A stretch of DNA of 64,000 nt from Vespa crabro (GCF_910589235.1 NC_060964.1:3666992-3730991); one strand, 5' to 3'. Numbered from the stretch's first letter, positions 24,963 to 39,673 are shown. Made by a program: numbers and translations. The notes: generated from the letters alone by a model not told the origin.

Positions 24963-26926
24963 TGGAGAAAAACATTATTATAATGGAAGAATGTATAGAC
25001 ATATGTTTGATATAAATTGATTCAATGTTTCGACCTAAAAAGGAAAAAAAAAAGAATGGTAATCGTTTGTGAATGAATGGCGTATATAAAATTGAAAATG
25101 TCGTATATGTCCGAATGGAAAATAACGTCTATTCTCAAGATCTAAATTGGTATATATGCTCTGTTGAAATAGAATGATTTCACTAGTTCAAACTCGTTTC
25201 AAATAAGTTGCTACATTTTTGAAGAGAAAAATAGAAAGATAGGGATAGACAGACAGAGATAGACGGACAGAGAGACAGAAGGAAAAAAAAAGAGAGAGAA
25301 AGAGATAAAGAGAAAATCGATCGAAATCGTAGCTTCTTTTCGTGCTCGTCGTAAAAACGGATAAGCCCTGACTGACTAACTAAAGCAATAATTTATGTTC
25401 CCATGCGAGTATAGCAGCCAATAACCGCGTCGAGATGGTAACGGTGAGTATATACGATGAGGTGCATAGGTTCGTCGGGTGATCGAAGTAGTTGGCGAAT
25501 GGAAGACCGAAGGCCGTAAACGTTACCCTCCCTGAACTTGCATTTAACATGGGCTTGTACAAAGTGCACCTTGGAAATGCGCCACGTGAACGAGTGGTCT
25601 CCTTCTACGAAGTGTTCTTAAAATATAGGCCAAGACTTCAAAGACGAATTTGAACGATCTTATTATTGAAACAATGTCGTAAAAATTATATAGGCCATTA
25701 TAAATGCTTTCTTCGTGAGATTTTAACCTTTTAAATTATATGGGAATAAAAGATATAAATGAGTATCACTTTGTCATTTGATTTATTTAGTATTTATCTG
25801 TAACAATACTACATTATTCTCATAATTATTCAATATAGAAATATAATGTTATGAAGTTGAATGAAATAATAAATATCAATTTATTAATCGATTTCAATCT
25901 TACACTGAAGTTTCTTTTTACTTGACTTAGAGATTTCGAGTTAACTGATAATTAAATTATTAGCCATCATATGTACATATATCTTTTATTAACAGACGAG
26001 AAAATAAATAGAAATGTTAACAATCAAGTGTAAGATATAACGATAAATAATTAAAATTAAATTAGCTAAGAGTCCTTTTCTCGAGATAATATTACTCATC
26101 CCGGCGTTTAAATTTAAATCTATTTATGAAGTCATTTGCTAACGAACATATACGATTTGTAGGATAATTTTTAAAGTATTTTGAACTATAAAAGAAGTAT
26201 CTAACGAGTGTATGTGTGTGTTATGTAAAGTTATAAAATGTACATACATAGGTCAAAGTTAATTAACTCGAATGAATATAAACAAAAATGATATACATAC
26301 AATATCGTATTTCTACAAATACGATGAAAGAAATAGGTTTTTTTTTTCTTTTTTTTTTTTTTTTAATTTCGATCAGATATGTTTGAAATGAAATGCATTG
26401 ACGTAAAAATTGGAAATGTACACAATGAGTTTGTCACGTATTCGTTAAATTTGCATCATTCAATGATTTTTAAGAATAAAAATACAAATCGAAACTTTTC
26501 TCTCAAGAATTCATAGTACGTCGAAAAAGAGTTATCCATGTGATTCTTTTTCGACATCGTAATCGTTCGAAAAAATCGAGAAACGTGAAACGACGCTGGT
26601 GATAGAATAAAGTATGGAGAACAAGGGAGAAAGTAGGGAAAGAAAAGTTAGGAAGGAAAAGTTGGAAATAGCCCACAGGGCTACAACAGTAAATATATAT
26701 ATATATATATATATATGTACGTAAGTAGAAATATATGCCATAGGTATAGGTATTATATGTAGATACATACACACCTAAGCGAAAATCTCGAGTCTTTCCA
26801 GTTCGCGTTAAATTTAGCGAACAGATTTAGTAGCGGTTTCCGCTTCTATAGTCTCGAATACGAACAGTTTCTCGTCACATATTGTTATTGTAATAGTGCG
26901 ATTCCATCGGTGTCAAGAGCTTTTAC

Positions 26927-26928
<2 letters not shown>

Positions 26929-26982
<54 letters not shown>

Positions 26983-27149
26983 TTTCATTCTTTCTTTCGA
27001 ATTTCTTTTCTTTTCTTTTCTGTTTTTTTTTTTTTAATTAATAAAATCCTATTATATATTATCTCACACAATATACTTTTTAAACATTTAAATTTAATTC
27101 TTCGTTTTTCTTTTTATTCGCTAAAATTTTCTTTAACTAAAATTAAATT

Positions 27150-27200
<51 letters not shown>
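26929..27200. repeat. Pair of (CT)n microsatellites
   Basis: Two long CT runs in the same orientation (26929-26974 and 27152-27200) about 180 bp apart, separated by a T-rich spacer. They make a spurious Ser/Leu-rich open frame. Confidence 0.9.
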
Positions 27201-27203
<3 letters not shown>

Positions 27204-27339
27204 GGACGTACTTACCCAAGCTTTTTCTCCTTTACTAATTATATATGCTGAATGTGCAACTATCGTGATTGCACACGAAAGATTCTTCTCGCATCGTCTT
27301 TTTAAATTAAACCGTATGAAAAGAAAATGGTAGAGAGAA

Positions 27340-27470
27340 TAAGTTAAATGCAGTCGCAAACATGTTTCCGCGCCATAATACGTAACGTCTTGCTGCATAA
27401 CAAGAACCAGCTGCAGAATATTAAAGCAGCAGTCCCATATCATTTTGGCGCATAATTAGGTATCCTGTAA
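27340..27470. promoter_or_regulatory. Candidate intronic enhancer or conserved element
   Basis: A non-repetitive island of balanced composition carrying a CAGCTG E-box, GCGCCATAATACG, AGCAGCAGTCC and GGCGCATAATTAGG. Its complexity contrasts with the microsatellites around it. The call rests on appearance only. Confidence 0.25.
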
Positions 27471-27917
27471 ACGTACGCATACCGTTCTTCGTATATACTT
27501 TCATATACATATATGTTTAACATGTATTTATTATCATCGGTTATGTCAAATGGCTCGAATTATGTGCATATATAGATATTTACGAATTCTTTATTAATAC
27601 GAATTATTGAGTAATGCCTCAATAGACGTAAGGAATTCTTAACTAATTGAATTTATTTATTTAGATAAAATTCCTTTTTTTTTTTAAAAAGTCACATAAA
27701 AATTTTTTAAGTTTTTACAAAGGAATATTCAAGTCTTTATTAATTTTTTCAACGAAATTTTCAATATTAAAATTCATTATTCTGTGCATATGTTTGATAT
27801 GTAATATTCTATGTGAGTGACTATGTTGAACGCCCTTGCATTTTTTGCCAATAAATACAGAAAAAGAGAGAAAGAAAAAGTAATGTAGATTTAAAACATA
27901 AAGAAAAAAAGAGAGGA

Positions 27918-27937
27918 AGGAAGAGATAGAAAGAGAA

Positions 27938-27968
<31 letters not shown>

Positions 27969-27990
27969 AAGAGAGAGAAAGAAAGAGAGA
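27918..27990. repeat. (GA)n / (AAAG)n tract
   Basis: Imperfect GA run with AAAGAGAG interruptions. Confidence 0.85.
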
Positions 27991-29969
27991 TCTTTATGAT
28001 TCTTCGATATCAAGGAACGTTATTGCACGCACGTTTACGAGAAACGTGAGCCTTGTTTTCTTATGACGAGTGAAATATATTCGATATCGAAGATACATTC
28101 GACCGATATCGATTGATCTCATGTATTATCGATTTTGCCCACGTATTTGCTTCCCCCTTACACTTCCTTTCCTTCCTCACGCTTTTGTTCTCTTACTTTT
28201 CATTTCTGGCGCGTTACGATCCTCCTGAATTCTTCGTTGAGTTTTGCACGACCCTTTACGCTGATAGAATTTCTCAAAGTGGAATTAACTATAAAAGAAC
28301 TCCTTATAATTTTCAATAGAGCGTCTAACTTTCCTTCAACTTCGATGATTTTTTCCTCTTTTTTCTTTTTTTTTTTTTTTCTTTTTTTTTTGATACTCTT
28401 TATGTAATCAAATGCCAGTTTAACTAACGGCAAAGAATATGGTTAGTTCGTCGAGTATTCGGTTATTTCAAAAAGAAATTTCACCGCCATCGTCTTTATA
28501 GAAATCGCCAAGTTGTTCTTTATAAAAGCATTTTAAAATTTACTTTTTTCTTTATTTTTTATTTTTTTCTTTCCTTTTTTTCTCTTTAGAATTTAAATTG
28601 TTACGCGATAACAAGAAAGGATTTTTTTCAATCGAGAAAAGGAACTGTTATGTCCGATGATATTATTATCAATCTATATTATGAAATATTTACACGTAGT
28701 ACACGTGAAGAAATGAAAGAAATTTTACTAGAACATTTTCAATCGGAAATAAAAGTTTAAAGATATGATTCCGAAACAATATCATTCGAATGATATCGTG
28801 AAATACGATATCGGCAACAGTAATTATTTACATTGACGCAAACGACAATAAAAACTCAAACGAATAATATATAAAAAATTATTTCTATAAGTAATAAATG
28901 ATTTATGAGTTTTAAGTAAAACCTGTGGGAGTAAATGTCGTTAAAGATGAAATTTAAAAATATATCACATTTTTTTATTTTTTTTATTTTTTTTATTTTT
29001 TTTATTTTTTCTTTCTTTATTTTTCATCCCTTTGAAAGAAAGGGAAAAGAAAGGAACTCGAATGGCTATCGTAATAAACAATACAATATATTGACCGTTC
29101 TGTCGAATATTATTTTTTTTTTTTTCTTTTTAATAAATAACATGAGCGTTTGTTCTCGTTCATATCATTCTTGGTTCTTTTAAAACTATTTTTGCAATAT
29201 ACAAACAATTATTCGAATAGTTCATATTCCCGTATGCAATGATTTCCCGTAAGAGCAAATATCAATATCAACATTTCAACGAAATATATATAGAAAGTGT
29301 AAACATTGAGAGATAGGATTATTTAATTGTGCACATGAAAAAAAAATCCGGATATCTACGTTTTTTGTCAACAAATATTTTCTCTTTCTCTCTCTCTCTC
29401 TCTTTCTATATGTCTATCTATCTCTCTATCTCTATCTCTATTTATTTATCTTTCTTTCTCTCGTTCACAGTTTATCAATCGAGTCTCGTAATCGAAAAAC
29501 TCTTTTTTTTTTCCTAAAATTTACGTAAATTAAAAATAGGAAGTTTTATAAAAATAGATAGTATCCGCATAGAGACATGTAACAAAAAAGAAAAAAGCTG
29601 TGCTCTCTTTTGTGCGTTATTTTTGTTATTACGTTCGAAACGTCAAAAGTTTTTCGAGAGAGACCAGTCTAGTCATACCGGAATAGAATGATATTTTTTC
29701 TTTCGTCTCTGACTCTAGCCTTCAACTTTCCAACGTGACTGAAACGCGACATTTTAATTGAAACGAATCACCGATGCGAGAAATTCGTCGCCGTCAAAAG
29801 CAACGTGGATATAACATGTGTCGACTGGTTTACCGAGTTTCAATATTTCATTTAACAGGATATTCATACGATAAAAAGTATAGTATTTAATGTCTAATGT
29901 CAATTTCAATAAAATCTTGAGCAGCATCCATTCTATAAATGCATTAGCGAAATTCTATTGTCGTTCACT

Positions 29970-29973
<4 letters not shown>

Positions 29974-30015
<42 letters not shown>
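29974..30015. repeat. (CT)n microsatellite
   Basis: About 20 CT units. Confidence 0.95.
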
Positions 30016-30018
<3 letters not shown>

Positions 30019-31312
30019 TTCATCGAAAAGCGTTTCATGTTTTAACGTGAGAGACTTTTGAATTTTATCGATTTCATGATCGTTCCTCTGTCCAATCACT
30101 CTTTTCATATAATATGTTAGTATCTATATATATCTATACACTCCAGTAAATTTATAAGTCGCTATTAACCGAAATTGATTTTCTCGACACGCTAACGAGC
30201 AAAATGGAGATCGGTATTTACCTTCGAAGTTAGGTCGTTACAGCTCTTTTGCGGTGAGATCGAACGAGTTATTTTAGATCGAAGGTTGTACTTGCTTGCA
30301 AGTTCAAACACGATAATAAACCAAATATACTTTTTCTTGGATAATCGATCGTTTTATGAATTAATCGGTGTATACTACTATTGATTAGAAAACTTAGTTG
30401 GAATCCACATGTAGTTTCAAGTATTAGAAAAAAAAAAAAAGAAGAAAGAAAATTTAATTTAATAAGAGCAACGTACGATTTAAAGTTGATAACGAATATA
30501 TCAGTTACATTCTAAACGAATAGGTATTTTCATCAATGAAGTATGCAATCATAGTTATTTGATCGCTTCGACGATGATAATGGGAATAAATTAAGCGCGC
30601 AATAATACACCTGCGAAATCATAATTAGTATCCACATATGATGGATGATCGTAACTAACTTGCGTGTTTACAACTGACAAAAATGCAAACATTTCACAAG
30701 TGAATTTTAAGTCTTATAGAGAAATATTAATTTATTCTTGACGAATAACATAAAATATTTTCTTTGTAAAACCTGACAATATATTATGGAAAGAAATTTA
30801 TGTTATAAAAAAAAAAAAATACTCAACGTGTTGCGTTATTAAATTAATTTTAATAACAAATTTTTTTTTTTTTTTTTTTTTATCGAACGACAGAATAATA
30901 AACATAAATAAGAAGAAGAGGAAAATTCTCGAATAGAAATAAAAAAAAAATTGTAGAATTTCTTTATTGAATTTTTGTTTTGTTTTGTTTTTTTATTAAA
31001 TAAAAAATCAAGCAATAAAAATCGAAAGATAAAATCAAGAAATAAAATTACATTGATACAATGACGAACTTAGTTCTCATCGGAAATAAAATAAATACTT
31101 TAAATCGTTAAAGAAATACTTTAAATCGTGCAAAAGTTAATTATCGATCCGGATAAGATTCAATTCGAATCTTTGAAGTACCTCATGATAATCTATCCGA
31201 TTATCTTCAATGCATGGTTATTCTCGATTGGAATCTACTAATTCGAAAAATCTCTATCCATGAGTATCTTCGAATTCGAGCAGAATTTCATTCTCAAGAA
31301 AGAGAGAAAAAT

Positions 31313-31317
<5 letters not shown>

Positions 31318-31348
<31 letters not shown>
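31318..31348. repeat. (AG)n microsatellite
   Basis: About 15 AG units. Confidence 0.9.
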
Positions 31349-31349
<1 letters not shown>

Positions 31350-31734
31350 ACAGATAAGTTATTCGCGATAATCCATCCCTTTGATCTTTTTTATCTCATT
31401 TAACGACATGATAAGTTGAAAAATTTAATTTTCCAAGGTATTTAAGATTTCAACGATTATATCTCTCGTTTATAATTAATCACTTATAGAATGATTAGTA
31501 TGAACAGAGTTGTATAAAATTTTGGCAAAGATAAATGATATAAAATCGTTCGAAAGAAGACAGTGAAGAATCAATATTTTAAATGTCTTATTTAAGCAAT
31601 ATATCGTTTTAATCCTCTCTCGATAAAAGTATAAATATTTAAAAATGTTTTATTTAAACGTGCGCGACAATGTCAATGTTGTAATATTTAATTTGTAAAG
31701 ATATTTAAAATTTCGAGAATTCTCTCTTTTTCTC

Positions 31735-31745
31735 TCCCTCCCTCC

Positions 31746-31799
<54 letters not shown>
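31735..31799. repeat. (CT)n microsatellite
   Basis: CCCT-rich start, then a pure CT run of about 45 bp. Confidence 0.9.
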
Positions 31800-31803
<4 letters not shown>

Positions 31804-33194
31804 CTGTCGATTTAACTCGGCTTATCACTCATTGTCAGTGCAATAAAAAAAACTATATAAAATCGTTATCACGAAAATCGTATAAAAGCATTCAAAGGAG
31901 AATTATGGAATAAAATAAAAAAAAAATTCAGGTAGAGAATAAATCGGATTTGAATGTTTTATTTACAAGGAAATTTATATTTTTCACTGGTTCCGCACAC
32001 GTTCCGCACGCGTGCATCGTATCCCGGGTGATAACGTGCAAATGCGAATGCGTAGCTCGTCGTGTTCGTAAAACACGACCTTCGTTTATTCGATCAGGAG
32101 TTGGATTCGGTACGGCTACTGCTCAAGTAATAGGTGGAAGGGACAGATGTGCATGTTCGGAATCGTTGAAAGCAAGTCGATTCAATTGAAATATCAGCTT
32201 ATTTACGGATCGCTGAGGTGCATTGACGAATCCAATAAAATCGCGAAAGCTCGGCGTATAACGCTTCAACAATTTCATGGATCTTCCAAGCTTGGTGCTT
32301 TTATTGTACGAAACAAGCCTTTTTATTCACATGCCAATTCGATTTGAACAGATAATGTGAAAAGATATCATGCGGTAAATTAAAACAATCAAAATGATTT
32401 TTCTCAAATTCTTGATATTGGTTATTCGAACGACCTCTTATATCCTTTATATTTTATATTTTCTCTCTTTATCTTTCATCCTCTTACCTATGAAATAATA
32501 CACGAGATTTTACAAGCAAAATCATTCATGATTATAAACCATTTTATTTAATTCTCTAATTATGGCAATTTCTAAATTGTTTTCTCAACGATCTATCTTA
32601 TCCACTTCGACTATACTTAATGATCGTGTTGTTGATCGTACGTGATGTTATTCCCGTCTTTTAATGAAGAGAAATTATGAGCTACCATCAAGAATAAGTA
32701 ATAAAAATTGACAGGATCGTAAAAAAGTATACGAGCTATAATAATGAAACATAATAACTACAATAATAATGAAATTAATTTAAATATGTCGACGATATTA
32801 TTAATATGATCAATCGGAGAGGAAAAAAATTCTTGTTATTTCAATGAAAAATGTATACTTTTACTTTGCTTTGTCGTGAAAATGAAAAAAAAAAAAAGAG
32901 AGAAAGAAAAAAGAAAGAAAATGAACAGAAAAAAATGTCTTTTCAGATCAAAGGTTAAGCGAAATTTCATCGACATCAAGAAAGCTATGTGCCAATTCAG
33001 CGGAAATGTACGGGTAGGAGCTATGAGCTCATGACCCAAGAAGACCTGATTCATGCGTCTAAGAAGATAAAGGAAAAGAATGACTTCTCTATCGTCGACA
33101 GCTCGCCAGTATATCTTCCTTTCCTGTGTCTGACTTCGCACCTTTGCCTTGAATTTCTTGGCGTGTCTGGTTACTTTCGAAAATTTTCTCCACA

Positions 33195-33199
<5 letters not shown>

Positions 33200-33235
<36 letters not shown>
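33200..33235. repeat. (CT)n microsatellite
   Basis: About 18 CT units, then a TTTCTC-rich tail to about 33273. Confidence 0.9.
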
Positions 33236-33248
<13 letters not shown>

Positions 33249-35515
33249 TTCTCTCTTTCTCTCTTTTTTTCTCTTGTCAACTCTTTGACATTTTCCTCTA
33301 CGGAGATGAATCGTTCCAAGATCTAGTTACAAAATTTATTACAAAATACGTTGGAATTTATTTCGAGAATATCAGTATTACTTTAATGAGAATTTCGTCG
33401 TATATTTCGACATATATATGTATATATATTGATATGTCTTATATGTATTTATATAAAAAGAAGAAAGAGAAGTTAGTTATTTTTATTAAACGTTTAAGAG
33501 TTCCTTTTTTTTCTTCAGTTCACTCACGAGAACGAGTAATTATCATCATCCGGAAAAATGTATAGTCGGGTAATACATCAAGTACGGTAAGAAGTTATAT
33601 CGAATGGTTGTTCAATCAAGAAAATTTAAATCTACTTAATGGACGTCTAGCGAGCTTGTAACGGAGACCGACGACGAGAGTTGCACTAGACACGCGAACT
33701 CGAGATCTTTGAGCACGATAAGTTAGTCGTCGAATAAAAGCATCGAAACTACAACGAACGACGGCGATTTGCATTTCCCGCCCTTTTTCACGAACGATCG
33801 TGATGTTTTCCATGACAAATCTTCCGGCATCTTATAAACGATTCAGATTGGTTCGTATGAAAATCGAGAGAAAAAAAAAGCACAATTTAAATTTCTCTAT
33901 CTTCATTTATATTTATAGAAAATTGTAAAACAAAAAATATGAAATTTTTAAGATAAATAAATCAAAAAAAAAAACAAAAGAATATCGCTGAAACGATAAA
34001 AATGATTTTCAAAAGTCCCTTGATACACTTTTAATATCCTTACGTACATTGTTTAAAAATAAAAATATTTCTCATATCGAAATATAATAATTTCTCATAT
34101 CGAGATATAATAATCATCGTTCATCATCATAATTTTATAAATACCAAAAAAAAAAAAGCAAAAAAATCGAGCATCAATAATCGTTGATATTCTCACAATA
34201 ATCCAAGTTCTTAATATACATACACATGTATACAAAACTTTAACATATCTACCAATGTCAGAAGAGATTTCCGATACTTTCGTTCAGATTCCGATACTCA
34301 CATTGCTTGAACAGAAATCAGAGACAATCTATAATTCGAGGATAAATATACAGATGCGGCCAAATATTTATCATCTCAGATTCTAATAATAGATAATAAA
34401 TATACTTTTCGAACAAATAAACTGTGGTTTGTTCGATTTAAGAAAATAATTGATAATATCTATTTGATATGGAAAGGAACGATTGATAAATTGAACTATC
34501 GTATCGAATTTACATAATGATTTCGTTTGTGTTTGTTTAAAAAATTAATCAAATAGATCCATATTTTGTAAGACAATAATAATATAAAAGGAAATGTTTT
34601 ACGTCATTTATAAATGATACGTTATATAACGTTCGACAATCATAGATTAATTCAAGATAAAAATATGCTTTTCAGATAACGTAAGAGAATAAAAGGACAA
34701 ACTAAAACGGCATTGAATGATATCGGAATTTACTTTTGAGGAGTTGAGAATAAGAGTAAGATATATAAGTAGTTTCCGATGAAACTCGAAAATCAAAACA
34801 GATAATAAAATAGATGAGATTGTTAAGTGTACCTTAGGTGATCATTTGAACCGAGGTATAATTCTTTTAAAAAAATAAATAAAGAATCGTACGAATAACT
34901 TCACGTTGTGAAATTCGATAAATTATTTCCTGTATATCGTGTTCGTTTCATCAATACAATCGAAAAATACAATCATGAAATCCGTTTACTGTAAATTTAT
35001 CGATCCTCACTTCATCATCTTGAACGATATGGCAAAAATAAAAGAAATAATAGAAATTTATTTAAATACGATTTGAAAGTAATTAAAAGATGGAAAAGTT
35101 GGCGATTGTAAGTAGAAAAAAAAAAAAAGAAGTAATTCAATTTAATTTGAGATAACTGAAAACGGACAAATTGGATTTGTAGGATGCTCGTGATTTCAAT
35201 CGCATCGACAATTAAAAGTTTCTCGTAAAGCTCGATCGACCATTCCTTTTCTATCGCTTTTATAGATACGTCTTAACTTACTACAATGTAACTATTTCGT
35301 CGTTTAATATTGCACATCGTATAAATAATTTTAATTTTATTTTATATATAAAGTAAAAATATATCATTAAGTATTAAACGATTGCTTTAATTAATTTAAA
35401 CGTAAGGAAGAGTATACGAAAGCTTCTTTAAAAATTTTACTATTATTGTCTCTTCATTCGAAAATATTCAAATGAATTCGTATAAACTGAAGCTGTCCTT
35501 CTAATTTCATACTTT

Positions 35516-35520
<5 letters not shown>

Positions 35521-35583
<63 letters not shown>
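35521..35583. repeat. (CT)n microsatellite
   Basis: Over 25 CT units, one of the longest pure dinucleotide runs in the intron. Confidence 0.95.
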
Positions 35584-35587
<4 letters not shown>

Positions 35588-37396
35588 ATTTCTCTTTCTC
35601 TTTCTACTCCTTCTTTTCTACTGCCACTTTAATATAAAAATAATGAATGCAGGCGATATTCTTTACGAAACATAATTATATTTGAGAATTGAATGTAACG
35701 AACGCGATGGGTAGTGTAATTGAATGAAAGAAGAGAATTATGATCGCCGTCAACGCCATATATAAGACAATTGCTTAATAAAAAAAAAAAAAAATGTCAG
35801 GTATAAAAAGTCGAATAGTTAACGAAGAAAAAGAGATATATATATATATAAAAAAAAAAAAGAGAAAAGAATAGCCAATATTCAAAACAAGAATAGAACG
35901 AGAAAGTAAGTTGAAAGTGAAGAAAGTTATACGCTTGTATCGAAGGTAATATAAACTTTCGTCTAACTCTCGATAGATATAGAAGAATCTCGATTTGGAT
36001 AAAAGTTGCAAAAAGATAGAAAGAAAGAAAGAAAGAAACATAACCGGACGGTAGGTCACTTTGCGTGTTAGAAAAGTCTAGCGGCGGTACTGAAATTCGT
36101 GGTAAATTTGAAGTCACGCTCACGGCTGGCTAGAAATGAGAACTGGAAGCTTGCCAAATAGTCACGAGAAGAGGAGAGCAAACAAGTAAAGTTTGAGAGT
36201 ATTTCGTTAGACACGTAGAAGGTTTTACGTGTATATGTATATAATTTGATACATACATACGTAAGCACGTGCACGCGTGATTTTTTTTTTTCTTTATTTA
36301 TTAATAATTAAAATATTTATTAATATTTTTTCTTTATTCATTAAAAATTGTATGCTGTTATTTTTAACCTTTCCCAATGTTCTTTTCTCTCTCTCTATCT
36401 ATCTATCTATAAATTTAGCTATCTTTCTCTGCATTTTCTTGGAAATATAAATTTACAAACAGAATAATAAAAAAAAAAAAAAAAAAAATGGAAAAAGCAT
36501 ACGATAAACACCGGATATTTCTTTTTTCCGGGAACAAATTTAGTCAATCTTCATTCAGGAAAAAAAGGGGCGTCAGAATTATTTCGTGACTTGGATTTCT
36601 AAAAGGGTATCCTTAATTTTCTTATTTCTATCTGAACACATTCTTCTTTCCTTTATCTTTTGTTATCTTTATTTTTTTTGCCACGCCATGCAACCATCTT
36701 TCTTTCTTCTCTTTCTTCTCTTCTTTCTCCTCTTTCTTCTCTTTCTTCTGCCTCTTTTGCTCGTTGGAGCGTGTGTTAGAGCGTATACTAGCTTTCAGTG
36801 AGAAAATTAGTTCCTCTTAACACGAGAGTAAATGAGACGTCCATCCACGTTACACCATGGTGAATTGGAAGTGAAGAATTCTATGTTCCTTCATTTCTTC
36901 TCTCTCTCTCTCTCTCTCTCTTTTTTCTTTTTTTTCTATTTTACCGTCATTTCAATTACTAAATCGCTTCGATCAATAAAAATTAATTAAAATATGAGAA
37001 ATTCTTTCTAGATCGATCGTAACGATTTTGCTTTAAAAGCGACATCGAACGTTGTCGCCTTAATAGTCGCGTGTTACGCTCCGCCAAACCATTAACCCAG
37101 TGATTATTGCTTTTTAACGCTCTTTACGCCATTAAGAATGAACGCACGTAATGATCCATAAAATCGGAGGAAAGTTTCTCAACCGTAACTTTCTATGATA
37201 CGACAACTCATTGCTCTCTCTCTCTCTTTCTCTCTCTCTGTTCTTTTCTCTTCGTCTATCTATCCTGATAGTCCCTATCAGAGTAACAAATTTTTAATAA
37301 TAGGACAATAAAGTGCACACACGCAGACTTCTTCTTTTATTATAGAGCTTCCTTAATTACGAGTAACTATAATGAGGATCCCGTTACTACTGCTAT

Positions 37397-37427
37397 TCTG
37401 CTGCTGCTGCTGCTACTGCTGCTGCTA
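37397..37427. repeat. (CTG)n / (CTA) trinucleotide repeat
   Basis: CTG units with CTA interruptions, reading as CAG/TAG on the receptor's strand. It is intronic and in no supported coding frame. Confidence 0.85.
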
Positions 37428-37890
37428 CTATTATCATTAATTTTTACTTTTTGTTTTAGGTTTTTTTATTTTTTTTTTTTCTTATTTTCTATCTTTTTAT
37501 TTTTATTTTTTATTATTTGTTCTTTTTTTTTTGTTACAGAATATTCTACGTTTTTTTTTTTTTTTCTGAAACAGAATATACCAAAAAAAGGATATTCTAT
37601 TTCCACGAGAATATGTCAAACTGAAAATTGGAGAAGATAATATTTGCTCGTTAGTATACTGACGAAGAAAATAAGCTGCTGTTTTAATAAATTCATTTGC
37701 AAGGAATTTATTAAAAATATATACAACGAAAAAAAGAACAAAAATTATTATCTGTAAAACGAATACGAAGAAGCATAAAAGGAGGAATATGAAGTGAAGT
37801 CACGTAGAAATGCAAATAAGAATTCTATAGAGAAAGATTCTTTTATCAGGTTCGATGAGAAAAAATGAAATAGAAAAACCGAAAGCGAGA

Positions 37891-37894
<4 letters not shown>

Positions 37895-37933
<39 letters not shown>
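37895..37933. repeat. (GA)n microsatellite
   Basis: About 19 GA units. Confidence 0.95.
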
Positions 37934-37937
<4 letters not shown>

Positions 37938-38308
37938 GAAAATTCACTTAAGTAATGGAATTCGCCAATACAAAAAAATATTATCTCAAAAAAAATATAT
38001 ATATAATTATTATTATTTCTCATATCCTTACATGTAGAAAATTATTTTAAGAAATTTAAAAAATGAAATGAAAGAAATTTTGATGAAAGATTGTCGTACA
38101 AAACAAGTAAAAGGCGTCCTTTCTTTCCTGCATGAAGATAATCATGTTGGAATATTGTGTAAGAAATAAGAGATGGAAAAAGAAGTGAAAAATAGCTGAG
38201 CAATCATGCGAACGTATAAAAAGAATTTTCAAAGGACGTAGAACACAACTCGCCTTGAGACGAACATTTTTAAAAAATTGTATATATTTTCTAACGAGTC
38301 ATTGTTTC

Positions 38309-38330
38309 TTTTTCTCTCTTTCTCTCTCTT

Positions 38331-38389
<59 letters not shown>
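38309..38389. repeat. Imperfect (CT)n tract
   Basis: CT runs with regular TTT interruptions over about 80 bp. Confidence 0.85.
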
Positions 38390-39665
38390 TACTCTTAGCT
38401 ATTATAATATATATTCTACTATTATCTATTATGATATATCTTATCTATCTATTTATGTCTATCTATTCGTTGAAATACTTTGCATCAAAAGAAAGAAATA
38501 CGAGGATGATGGAAGGAATCTTGAAAGTTTCATCTCTTCTAACGGGACGTAAACGAGAAGAAAAAATACGGAGATGAAGTGTAACAGTATTCATAGCAAT
38601 TAAGTTGAAAAATAGATGCCAGTTAAAGAGCCAGTTTCTCAGGGAAAACTTTGACTAGTATATGCACATGTATATCTATACTCTTCGTATTCCATCTAAT
38701 TGAGAACACGGTGTTACTATATCCTGTTATTAAAAAGCATCCAACGCAACTTTTCGAGCTAATTATCTGCATTATTCGTGCGGTAAACTTTCAGATGAAA
38801 GAATATCGAATTTAATCGTTATTCTTCTTATTGTTAATTTTGAAATATCTATATATATATTTGCATGTCATCTTTTGTAAAAAGTATAGAACGTCTTATC
38901 GTTTAAGAGATATTAGACCTTAACAAACAATTTGTGATATGATTTTTATTTATATGTTTATATATATATATATATATATGTTATATTTATTTTTATTTAT
39001 ATCCAAATTTATAAGATAAGCTCAAGTTTTGATAAAACCTTAAAAACTTCTCTGATTATAAATCTAATATGCATAAATCTAATTATATATGTAATATAAA
39101 AACGATCATAAATGTAACTTATAAAAATTCTGAGAGAAGTTCGTTAAAAATGTATCGAACAAAGAAAAGGAGATCGATTAAAGTATTTTTTCAGTGTTCT
39201 CTTTTTCTTCAATCGTAGCTCATTGCAATGATAGTTTCCCTTTGCCGAATATTACGAAAACACATGACTCGCGAGCTTTGAAAGTTTCACAGGAACACGA
39301 AAGGAAACATTTCAAGAAAATACTCGAGAATGTAAGGTCGATCGATAGAGAAAAATATTCTCGTCTTGATGTCGGACGATTTCTCGCGTGAGTTTTAAAA
39401 GAGCAACGAATAGCCCGTGGTGGAATTTGGCGCACAATGCGAATCGTGGAAATACGACAGAAGAAATAAGACGAATGAGGCTGCCTTTTGGAAGAGGATT
39501 GAAAAAGCAACGGTTCTCACGAGTATTCGTGAGAAACGATAAAATCAAGCATGAGGATGGAAAAAAGGGTTTATCGTTGTTGAGAGGCCGTCGAGAGGCC
39601 GTATTTCGCGTTCGAATTTGCAGTCGGATGAACGTTACTTTAGAGAGTGAAAGAGAGGAAGAAAA

Positions 39666-39673
<8 letters not shown>

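Noticed and set aside
26896..27333. Ser/Leu-rich open frames over CT tracts (also at 5078, 11278, 33149, 38278)
   Set aside because: They are translations of (CT)n or (GA)n microsatellites and have no independent coding signal.
31950..32189. Plus-strand frame with several cysteines (CKCECVARR, RDRCACSE)
   Set aside because: It begins without an ATG, has no clear acceptor or donor and no family pattern; the GC-rich island explains the open frame.
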